Shown: positions 1-5,293 of the stretch, piece by piece | How positions within the stretch are numbered: position 1 is the first letter of the stretch | Layout of the letters: every line of letters begins with the position of its first letter | From: JAUXLW01 sp964195005 | GTDB lineage: Bacteria > Actinomycetota > Acidimicrobiia > Spongiisociales > SHLN01 | DNA length: 15,310 nucleotides | Direction of reading: 5' to 3' | Assembly (NCBI GenBank): GCA_964195005.1 | Contig: CAXMOO010000087.1 | Coordinates: forward strand, 1 to 15,310 | The notes under the pieces: model-generated | What the model was told of the DNA's origin: nothing | What the model saw: the letters and a program-made list of their open reading frames with translations, nothing else | Database searches by the model: none | Program-made: the position numbers and the translations under genes

Positions 1-233
1 TTGTTGAAGTCATCGGTCGTCTGGAATCTGTCCGCCCTCTCGGCGAGGGCCGACTTCCCTTCGTCGATCGCTCGGAAGGCCAGTTCTTCGCTGCTCGCCA
101 GGTGGCTCACCTGGTCGCGCACATCCCAGCCCGGTGCCAAACTCGGCGTCGACCATTTGCGATAATCGATGGTCTGTAGGAACTGGTCGAGTCCCTGCTG
201 TTCGGCCACCAGATCTGCCAGGATTTCGCGCAT
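1..233 (-). CDS. DinB / mycothiol-dependent maleylpyruvate isomerase-like protein, N-terminal part
   Basis: The gene reads leftwards from ATG at 231-233 and runs off the left edge, so only the first 77 residues are visible. They begin MREILADLVAEQQGLDQFL and continue through PSLAPGWDVRDQVSHLA. The W-D-V-R-D-x-V-S-H-L block is typical of the N-terminal DinB-like four-helix bundle of the mycothiol-dependent maleylpyruvate isomerase superfamily (TIGR03083/03084 type), where the His helps bind a divalent metal. Known relatives are cytoplasmic thiol-dependent enzymes, most of unknown substrate. A weak AGG-containing ribosome site precedes the start. The gene lies about 200 bp downstream of the LOG gene on the same strand, separated by the inverted-repeat element. 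Family assignment is fairly sure; the substrate is unknown and the C-terminal half is not visible. Confidence 0.75.
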   Translation of the reverse strand, partial: MREILADLVAEQQGLDQFLQTIDYRKWSTPSLAPGWDVRDQVSHLASSEELAFRAIDEGKSALAERADRFQTTDDFN

Positions 234-278
234 TTCCTGCCTAGGCTAGCGGTGGACCCCGAAAACACCGCGTCCGCC

Positions 279-443
279 CTAGCGTCCTGTCCGGCAAGTC
301 GTGCTCGTATTTCAACGGCCATCGTCCTCCCTGGCGGCGTCCTCGTCCTTGACGTAGCCCCGCTATGCCTTCGTCCTGCGTCCTTGCCAGGAATGACGAT
401 GGCTCGTCGAAATAGCAAGCGAACCTACCGGGCAGGACACTAG
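279..443. mobile_element. MITE-like near-palindromic element with CTAG flanks
   Basis: Positions 283-335 and the reverse complement of 386-439 match at about 39 of 53 positions with one gap, by hand alignment. Shared blocks include GTCCTG-CCGG at the tips, TATTTC, and GCCATCGTC followed by CCTGGC. The tips are bounded on both sides by CTAG (279-282 and 440-443), which looks like a 4-bp target duplication. The core holds four CGTCCT units and a central TAGC-CCC-GCTA hairpin (355-365). No believable protein is encoded. The right CTAG contains the TAG stop of the LOG gene, so the element would have inserted exactly at that gene's end. As RNA it could fold into a long hairpin and act as a terminator. 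The parent insertion sequence is not identified. Confidence 0.6.
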
Positions 444-1465
444 AGGGTGTTTAGCTGATTAATCAGCTGGCGCAGGCGCCCGAAATGGCGCCTGTCAAAT
501 TCGAAACAGATCCGGTCGAGGCCGGGGACGTCCTCGTCGGCCACCTCGGCTTCGGTGGGGGGAATTCGTTCGATTATTCCTGACACCACGATGTCACCGT
601 ATTCGGCGTTGAGGTCCCGCACCATCGCCTCATCCGGGCCCCGCAGCATGCGAAGCACTAACTTCCCATCAACGTAGCGCTGCGAGTCGTAGTTGCCGTA
701 AAAATCGCAGATGGCGTCTGCCGCTTCTGTGACATCGTGGGCGTGGGTGAAAAGATCCAGATCGTGGATGGTGATCATCCCGTTCCCCAGCAGGTCTTCG
801 CGTACGAACTGCTCCCAGGTCTCCCAGTAGCCGGTACCTTCCGACTCGATGAGCACCACCGGCGCCATCTGGCTCTTGCCGGTCTGGATCAGCGTCAGGG
901 CCTCGAAGGCTTCGTCCATCGTGCCGAACCCTCCTGGGAAGAGGGCAAAAGCATGGGACTCCTTGACGAAAATGAGCTTGCGGGTGAAGAAGTATTTGAA
1001 GTTGAGCAAGCGGTCGGGGAGCACGTGAGGGTTGGCGTCTGCTTCGAAAGGCAAGCGGATGTTTACTCCGAAGGAGCGCTCGCTGCCGGCACCTTCGTTG
1101 CCCGCTTCCATGATGCCCGGACCGGCGCCGGTGATCACCATCCAGTTGCGGTCGCGGGTCATGATCCCTGCAAACTCTGCCGCCATCTTGTAGTCAGGGG
1201 ATGAGGAGGGGGTCCGCGCCGAGCCGAAGATGCTGACCTTGCGCACATCTTTGAAACTGGAGAAGACTCTGAACGGGTAACGCATCTCTTTGAGCGCGGC
1301 GTTGGCGAGCTTTACGTCACCGCGATTTGCGTCATCGCGCAGGAGCTTCAAGGCCGTGATGATCATCTCCTGAACCAGGTCGGAGTTCTTTCCGCCGCCT
1401 GCTTCGCTAACGAGCTCACTGATGAGTTTGTCGAGCTCGGGCTCACCGGTCTGGTAGGGGCTCAT
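440..1465 (-). CDS. LOG family nucleotide 5'-monophosphate phosphoribohydrolase
   Basis: The 341-residue protein shows the LOG/TIGR00730 Rossmann-type fold: a GSAR strand-loop at residues 81-84, GAGPGIMEAGNEGA at 113-126, an RK pair at 162-163 and the hallmark PGGFGTMDE at 177-185. The Glu in that motif and the Arg take part in catalysis in known LOG enzymes. Such enzymes release the base from nucleoside monophosphates (cytokinin riboside 5'-monophosphate in the best-known members); bacterial paralogues are often labelled 'lysine decarboxylase' by old error. The protein is longer than the minimal ~190-residue LOG, with an N-terminal helical region and a ~100-residue C-terminal extension. ATG at 1463-1465 follows TAAGGG. 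The preceding same-strand gene ends 76 bp away. The TAG stop lies in the CTAG flank of the adjacent repeat element. The fold is secure; the exact nucleotide substrate is not. Confidence 0.88.
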   Translation of the reverse strand: MSPYQTGEPELDKLISELVSEAGGGKNSDLVQEMIITALKLLRDDANRGDVKLANAALKEMRYPFRVFSSFKDVRKVSIFGSARTPSSSPDYKMAAEFAGIMTRDRNWMVITGAGPGIMEAGNEGAGSERSFGVNIRLPFEADANPHVLPDRLLNFKYFFTRKLIFVKESHAFALFPGGFGTMDEAFEALTLIQTGKSQMAPVVLIESEGTGYWETWEQFVREDLLGNGMITIHDLDLFTHAHDVTEAADAICDFYGNYDSQRYVDGKLVLRMLRGPDEAMVRDLNAEYGDIVVSGIIERIPPTEAEVADEDVPGLDRICFEFDRRHFGRLRQLINQLNTL

Positions 1466-1541
1466 AACCCTTACACGCTAGTCCTCTGTCCAGTGGCAAA
1501 CGTTACTGGTCGGGGCATTAGTGACAGGGTTAGTTGTCCGG

Positions 1542-2228
1542 TTAATCCCAGACCGGGAGAGAGGGCTCTGGGGTGGCCCAATTGGGCTCAACGCCCCTGT
1601 CGGCGAAAACCAGGTAGGCGGCATCATGGTCGTCAACCGTGGCCCAGATTCGCCTCGTTACCCTCGTGGGGCGAGGTGGAGCTGATAGGTGCCACAACCG
1701 GAACATGCCCCGCCGGGCCTGGTTGACGTACACCGGCTGGCCGAGGACGATCAGCAGGTTGGGAAGCTGCGGATAGCGGCCGAGCTGGGTCTCGACGCTG
1801 CCGGCCATCCTGGCGTAGGAGCCGACAAGCCAACCAGCGACTTCGGGGCCAATATGGACCGACTGGACGAGGTCGAAGGGAATGGACTGGGGGCCGAGCA
1901 GAGTGGTGGGATCGTCGATCACCAGTCGGTTGGCCTCAACCAGGATCTCGGGCGATACGAATGCGTTGCGAGTCATCCGTATTGAGTTTCCTCCGAGGCG
2001 ATGGGCCCCCAGTAAAACCAGCAAGAGCAGGGGAGCCGAGGCCACGTCGCCGTGTCCCAGGGCCCGACCAAACGCCCACCAGCCGAGCGAGACGGATATG
2101 GCGAAGCCGAGCGCCCCGCCATATCCGGCGAGCATTCGATGACGGAGATTGTGGCGCAAATTCAGCCGGGCGGTACCCATGAGGAGTGTTTTCGGCCACT
2201 CCCGCTCCGAGGTTGAGGAAGCACTCAT
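1542..2228 (-). CDS. Hypothetical membrane protein with two predicted helices
   Basis: I do not recognise the family. From the chosen ATG (2226-2228) the protein has 228 residues: a short polar, basic N-terminus, two hydrophobic stretches near residues 35-55 and 65-85 (LGFAISVSLGWWAF and SAPLLLLVLLGAHRL), then about 140 soluble residues with alternating hydrophobic strands. That layout resembles bacterial PH-like or YcxB-like membrane proteins, but I see no diagnostic motif. The reading frame stays open up to 2438, but those extra 70 codons translate a heptanucleotide repeat array and IS21-end-like DNA into a periodic QEAGSRK peptide, so I place the start downstream of them. No good Shine-Dalgarno site marks this ATG, and the ATG at 2178-2180 (MGTARLN) is an alternative. 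The LOG gene follows 76 bp downstream on the same strand. Confidence 0.55.
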   Translation of the reverse strand: MSASSTSEREWPKTLLMGTARLNLRHNLRHRMLAGYGGALGFAISVSLGWWAFGRALGHGDVASAPLLLLVLLGAHRLGGNSIRMTRNAFVSPEILVEANRLVIDDPTTLLGPQSIPFDLVQSVHIGPEVAGWLVGSYARMAGSVETQLGRYPQLPNLLIVLGQPVYVNQARRGMFRLWHLSAPPRPTRVTRRIWATVDDHDAAYLVFADRGVEPNWATPEPSLPVWD

Positions 2229-2240
2229 CGACTGCTGATA

Positions 2241-2370
2241 CCGACTGGCGGTTGCTTCCTGCTGATCAAGGGCAATAGGCAGTAAGCAATAGGCAAGAAT
2301 TCTGCTTCCTGCTTCCTGCTTCCTGCTTCCTGCTTCCTGCCGACTGCCGACTGATGGTTGCTTCTTGCTG
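2241..2370. repeat. Heptanucleotide repeat array with inverted symmetry and flanking direct repeats
   Basis: TGCTTCC occurs five times in tandem at 2303-2337, followed by two CCGACTG heptads (2340-2353). To the left, degenerate heptads of the form GCARKAR (for example GCAATAG, GCAGTAA, GCAAGAA, 2272-2299) are roughly the reverse complement of the TGCTTCC run, so the array forms an imperfect hairpin centred on GAATTC (2298-2303). A 24-bp direct repeat flanks it: CCGACTGGCGGTTGCTTCCT... at 2241-2264 and CCGACTGATGGTTGCTTCTT... at 2347-2370, identical at 21 of 24 positions. The region is intergenic, upstream of the hypothetical membrane protein. Confidence 0.8.
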
Positions 2371-2382
2371 TCGCCACCGGGT

Positions 2383-2420
2383 GAATACTGACCCCTTATC
2401 ATCGCCCGAATTTTGACCCC
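2383..2420. repeat. IS21-end-like direct repeats
   Basis: GAATACTGACCCC (2383-2395) and GAATTTTGACCCC (2408-2420) are direct 13-mers starting 25 bp apart. IS21-family elements carry several short repeats of this kind at their ends as transposase binding sites, and an istA remnant begins about 85 bp downstream. The assignment rests on that adjacency and on the GGGGTCAAAATTC-type sequence, not on a database match. The exact element tip cannot be placed. Confidence 0.4.
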
Positions 2421-2503
2421 ACTCCTGGTCGGGTCCACTACTGGTAGTGCTGGATGTTCGATCCTGGCTGGATACTGGTCAGGAGGATTGGAGATTGTTA
2501 GAC

Positions 2504-2713
2504 GTGAAAGATTGGGCCGAGATTCGTCGGCTGTATAGGGCTGAGGGTCTGGGGATCAAGACAATCGCTCGCAGGTTGGGGGTGGCTCGCAATACGGTGT
2601 CCTGGGTGCTGGGAGAACTCGACGGTCCTCGGCTGATGAGAGCGAACCGGGTCACCCACACCCTGGCAACGACTGGACACAAATCGGACACAGAAGAACA
2701 CAAGCACGTATGA
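2504..2713 (+). pseudogene. Truncated IS21-family transposase (istA N-terminus)
   Basis: Starting at GTG 2504 (frame open back to ATG 2447), the protein begins VKDWAEIRRLYRAEGLGIKT and continues IARRLGVARNTVSWVL. This is the N-terminal helix-turn-helix of IS21 IstA transposases (usual pattern 'WaeIRrL...G.s.k.IArrLGvsRnTVrr.L'). Similarity fades after about residue 45 and the frame ends at 2711-2713, so only about a tenth of a normal 400-500 residue IstA is left. The DDE catalytic domain and istB are absent. AGGAGG (2480-2485) lies upstream. The remnant sits between end-like repeats and a tRNA scar, consistent with a decayed insertion at the edge of an integrated element. It cannot transpose by itself. 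Confidence 0.7.
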
Positions 2714-2793
2714 CGACACTGACCAGTGAGCGGTTGGAAAGTAACCAGTGGCAGGGTTTTCTGAGGCATCCCTGTCACGGCTTGACCCCCTGA

Positions 2794-2841
2794 CCTTGCA
2801 TGGCATGCAAGGGGTCGAGGGTTCAAAGCCCTCCAGCTCCA
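2794..2841 (+). pseudogene. 3' fragment of tRNA-Ala(GGC), probable attachment-site scar
   Basis: The sequence holds a complete anticodon arm (CTTGC 2795-2799, loop ATGGCAT with anticodon GGC at 2802-2804, GCAAG 2807-2811), a GGGTC variable region, a T arm (GAGGG 2817-2821, loop TTCAAAG, CCCTC 2829-2833), the 3' acceptor strand CAGCTCC (2834-2840) and discriminator A2841. CCA is not encoded. The expected 5' acceptor strand (GGGGCTG-like) and D arm are missing: the bases upstream to about 2769 do not pair with CAGCTCC and contain no AGCTCAG D-stem. The fragment starts at the anticodon stem, the usual crossover region for tyrosine integrases targeting tRNA genes. It is therefore read as an att remnant and not a working tRNA. 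Confidence 0.75.
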
Positions 2842-2897
2842 CGGCAACGCCTCCGGTACGTAATCAAGTTCTCCTTTATGCGATCTCGCTTTCTGGA

Positions 2898-2929
2898 CGG
2901 AAACCGGATGGCTACCCTCGTGGTTTCCG
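2898..2929 (+). promoter_or_regulatory. Hairpin in the ilvC leader
   Basis: CGGAAACC (2898-2905) pairs perfectly with GGTTTCCG (2922-2929) across a 16-nt loop, ending 25 bp before the ilvC start. No T-tract follows, so it is not a classical terminator. It may be a leader structure or a protein site; no known riboswitch or T-box features are visible. Confidence 0.3.
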
Positions 2930-2954
2930 GTAGGTCAGAGAAAAGGAACGCAAC

Positions 2955-3962
2955 ATGGCCGAAGTCTTCTACGACGGTGACGCCGACTCCGGCATCATCA
3001 CGAACCGCACGGTCGCCATCATCGGATTTGGGAGCCAAGGCCATGCCCACGCTCTCAACCTGTTCGACTCGGGTGTGCCCGTCATCGTTGGCCTGCGCGA
3101 AGGGTCTGATAGTCGGCGGCAGGCAGAGGAAGCCGGCCTGCGGGTCGAGACTCCAGCGGTCGCGGCCCAGGAGGCCGACCTTGTCATGCTCCTGGTGCCG
3201 GACCAGCTGACCGGGGATCTGTACCACGAAGAGATCGCTCCCAACCTGACCCCGCGCGATGCGCTCTTCTTCGCCCATGGCTTCAACATCCACTTCGGCG
3301 TGATCGAAGCGCCTGCCGGTGTGGACGTGGTGATGGTGGCCCCCAAGGGGCCGGGGCATCTTGTGCGCCGGACCTACACAGAAGGATCCGGCGTTCCGTG
3401 CTTGCTGGCGGTTCACCAGGATGCCACCGGAGCGGCATGGGACCTCGGGCTTTCTTATGCATGGGGTATCGGCGGGGGCCGAGCCGGTGTGCTCAAGACG
3501 ACCTTCCAGGAGGAAACCGAGACCGATCTCTTCGGCGAGCAGGTCATCCTGTGTGGCGGGGTCGCAGAGCTCGTCAAGTCGGCCTTCGGGATCATGGTGG
3601 ATGCTGGCTATCAGCCCGAGTCGGCGTACTTCGAAACCCTGCATGAGCTCAAGCTCATCGTTGACCTCATGTATGAGGGCGGCTTGTCGTGGATGCGGTA
3701 TTCGATCTCGGACACCGCCGAGTACGGGGACTACACCCGCGGGCCCCGGGTGGTCACGGACGAGACTCGCAAGGCCATGGCGCAGATTCTCGAAGAGATC
3801 CAGTCCGGTGAGTTCGCTCGCGAATGGTTGGCCGAAGGCAAAGCGGGTGCGCCCAAACTGCTGTCACGTCGCACGCACGAGCAGGGTGAACTCATCGAGG
3901 AAGTCGGTGCCGACCTGCGCTCAATGATGCCCTTCCTGGTGCCAAAGACCCCTCCTAAGTAG
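2955..3962 (+). CDS. ilvC: Ketol-acid reductoisomerase (class I)
   Basis: This enzyme isomerises and reduces 2-acetolactate or 2-aceto-2-hydroxybutyrate with Mg2+ and NAD(P)H in valine, leucine and isoleucine synthesis in the cytoplasm. The 335-residue length fits class I. GFGSQGHAHALNL (24-36) is the Rossmann loop; LREGSDSRRQ (48-57) after strand 2, rich in Ser and Arg, suggests NADPH. AHGFNIHF (107-114) carries catalytic His108. Metal and substrate ligands are visible: D191 and E195 (TDLFGEQ), E227 and E231 (FETLHELK) and S252. ATG 2955 follows AAGGA with a 7-nt spacer. ilvB, ilvN and ilvD are not adjacent, unlike many ilvBNC operons. The gene converges on the PPDK-like gene with only 17 bp between stops. 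Confidence is very high. Confidence 0.97.
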   Translation: MAEVFYDGDADSGIITNRTVAIIGFGSQGHAHALNLFDSGVPVIVGLREGSDSRRQAEEAGLRVETPAVAAQEADLVMLLVPDQLTGDLYHEEIAPNLTPRDALFFAHGFNIHFGVIEAPAGVDVVMVAPKGPGHLVRRTYTEGSGVPCLLAVHQDATGAAWDLGLSYAWGIGGGRAGVLKTTFQEETETDLFGEQVILCGGVAELVKSAFGIMVDAGYQPESAYFETLHELKLIVDLMYEGGLSWMRYSISDTAEYGDYTRGPRVVTDETRKAMAQILEEIQSGEFAREWLAEGKAGAPKLLSRRTHEQGELIEEVGADLRSMMPFLVPKTPPK

Positions 3963-3979
3963 AGGCCACCGACCAGAGT

Positions 3980-5293
3980 TCAGGGGCCGGCAAGGAGGAT
4001 ATTCACCGTCCCGGCGTCGCCGTCTACGGCCGCGACAATGGACCGGTTGTCCCGGAGTTGGTCCATTGCGAGCCCGGCGGCAGCCTCGAGATCGACTCCG
4101 CACACGGCCGGCAGGCCCAGCCAGGCAGCCACTTCAAACAAATGCGCCCCGGGAGAGCCGCCAATAGTGACTACCCCAGCCGCGTCCCACAGAAGTGGGG
4201 CAAGGTTGTTGAGGGGGTACATGGCAGCAAGTACCTCACGCGGCCTGAAGTGCTCAGCGTCGCCGGCATCTCGGATGAAGCGAATCCGCCCGGCGCCCCA
4301 CCCGCCGGCGGCGGCCTCTCCTTCCCAGGTCGGGCTCTGGGAAAGAGCGGCTTGAAACAGAGCCGGCTCCCATTTCGTCATTCCGAGCCGGCCTTCCGCT
4401 TTGCGACGCTCACCCTCCTCATCGACCAGCCGGGTCAGCTCCTCCACGCTCAGATCGGATTCGTCATACTTCCCGGCTGAGGAACTCAGCGCGCTTTGAC
4501 GGGGCCGACGAGGCGCGGCCGACTGGGCTTGCAAAAGCCAAAGGCGTCCCTCGGCCTCCGCCCATTCAATGTGGTGCATGCCGATGAGTGCAGCAGTGCG
4601 GCGCGCCAGGTCGGCGATCGCCACCAGCCGGTCGCGGCCGATTTCAGCAGAAGCGGCCTCAGGCTTGGGCCCCTCGCCGTCGACCACGGCCACTACCCCT
4701 CTCTCCCAGCCAGACACGATGGCGGCTGGTGCCCCTGTCGTAGCGATGATCGTCACCGTCCCCGAGTCGCTGACTGTCGCGACCCCTCCGAAGTCGGGCA
4801 CAATCTCCGGCTGGATGAGCACGGCCATACCCAGACGGTGTGGCTCCTGACCCGACGCCTTTGCTCGACCCAATGCGTCGGGAGCGAACACCGAGGCCCA
4901 GCACCCCTTGACTCCAAGAGCAACCTCGTCGGGAGCTAGCTCGGCATAGGAGGCGAAGGCACCTGCCCAAACACCCTCCGACTCGACCGGAGCCGACGAT
5001 CTCACCACCAGCCGCCCTCCCAGGTGGCCTGCTTGTTCCGCAACGCCCTCGAACAACATCGAATCCATCGCTATGCCGGTAACGCGCGCCCTCGCCAATC
5101 CTGAGTTGCCTCCTTCTAGGGCCTCCGCGCCCGCAGCCAGCGCATCAAGGGAAGCACCGAGAGGTATCGCCAAGCCGTCCAGGACCGGAAGCCCGGCCCG
5201 TTTGGCTGCTGCTAGGGAAGCAGCCTTGGCACCAACGACGGCCGGTTCGAGTGCCCGGCGGTCGTCAAGGTTGAGAATGGGGTCTCGGGTCAA
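3980..5293 (-). CDS. Compact PEP-synthase/PPDK-like protein: ATP-grasp plus phospho-His domain
   Basis: The 437 residues begin with a PPDK-type ATP-binding domain: VGAKAASL (20-27, Lys23), LVVRSSAPVES (95-105, Arg98), Q161, and IEWAEAEGRLWLLQAQS (242-258). A roughly 100-residue linker follows, then a swivelling domain with GGSPGAH (378-384) and LPAVCGVD (394-401), where His384 matches the phosphorylated His of PEP synthase, PPDK and rifampin phosphotransferase. The PEP/pyruvate TIM barrel is absent (family members with it have about 790-880 residues). The usual QaRP ending of the ATP domain reads QAQS, and the GLGE loop is replaced by TGAPAA. Start is TTG at 5291-5293, overlapping the M24 stop as TTGA, which implies translational coupling. 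It probably transfers phosphate from ATP to an unknown small acceptor, or is a degenerate regulator. Confidence 0.75.
   Translation of the reverse strand: MTRDPILNLDDRRALEPAVVGAKAASLAAAKRAGLPVLDGLAIPLGASLDALAAGAEALEGGNSGLARARVTGIAMDSMLFEGVAEQAGHLGGRLVVRSSAPVESEGVWAGAFASYAELAPDEVALGVKGCWASVFAPDALGRAKASGQEPHRLGMAVLIQPEIVPDFGGVATVSDSGTVTIIATTGAPAAIVSGWERGVVAVVDGEGPKPEAASAEIGRDRLVAIADLARRTAALIGMHHIEWAEAEGRLWLLQAQSAAPRRPRQSALSSSAGKYDESDLSVEELTRLVDEEGERRKAEGRLGMTKWEPALFQAALSQSPTWEGEAAAGGWGAGRIRFIRDAGDAEHFRPREVLAAMYPLNNLAPLLWDAAGVVTIGGSPGAHLFEVAAWLGLPAVCGVDLEAAAGLAMDQLRDNRSIVAAVDGDAGTVNILLAGP

Larger units (their letters stand above)
2229..2954. other. 726-bp gene-free stretch: repeats, IS21 remnant, tRNA scar, ilvC leader
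   Basis: No intact gene is supported here. In order it holds the heptad array, IS21-end-like repeats, the istA fragment, about 150 bp of unrecognised DNA (roughly 2640-2793), the tRNA-Ala 3' fragment and the ilvC leader. All open frames in the stretch either read through repeats or read the tRNA antisense. Lower GC and repeat content set it apart from the dense coding on both sides. Confidence 0.7.

Noticed and set aside
107..443. Small open frames on both strands between the DinB-like and LOG genes
   Set aside because: They cross the inverted-repeat element and the real DinB-like N-terminus in other frames; composition is not protein-like.
2303..2337. CRISPR-like array at the heptanucleotide repeats
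   Set aside because: Units are 7 bp in direct tandem without spacers, so this is a simple tandem repeat.
2640..2793. Possible tail of an integrase gene next to the tRNA scar
   Set aside because: An integrase near the att site would be expected, but none of the three plus-strand frames shows a tyrosine-recombinase motif (HxLRH or the catalytic Tyr region).
2498..2842. Minus-strand frame beginning MELEGFEPSTPCMPCK
   Set aside because: This is the antisense reading of the tRNA-Ala fragment, a known kind of false gene call, continuing through IS21 remnant DNA.
2823..3644. 273-codon minus-strand frame across ilvC
   Set aside because: Antisense to well-conserved ilvC; the product is low in recognisable structure and starts inside the tRNA fragment.
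3963..3979. Terminator between the convergent ilvC and PPDK-like genes
   Set aside because: The 17-bp gap has no stable stem followed by a T-tract on either strand.
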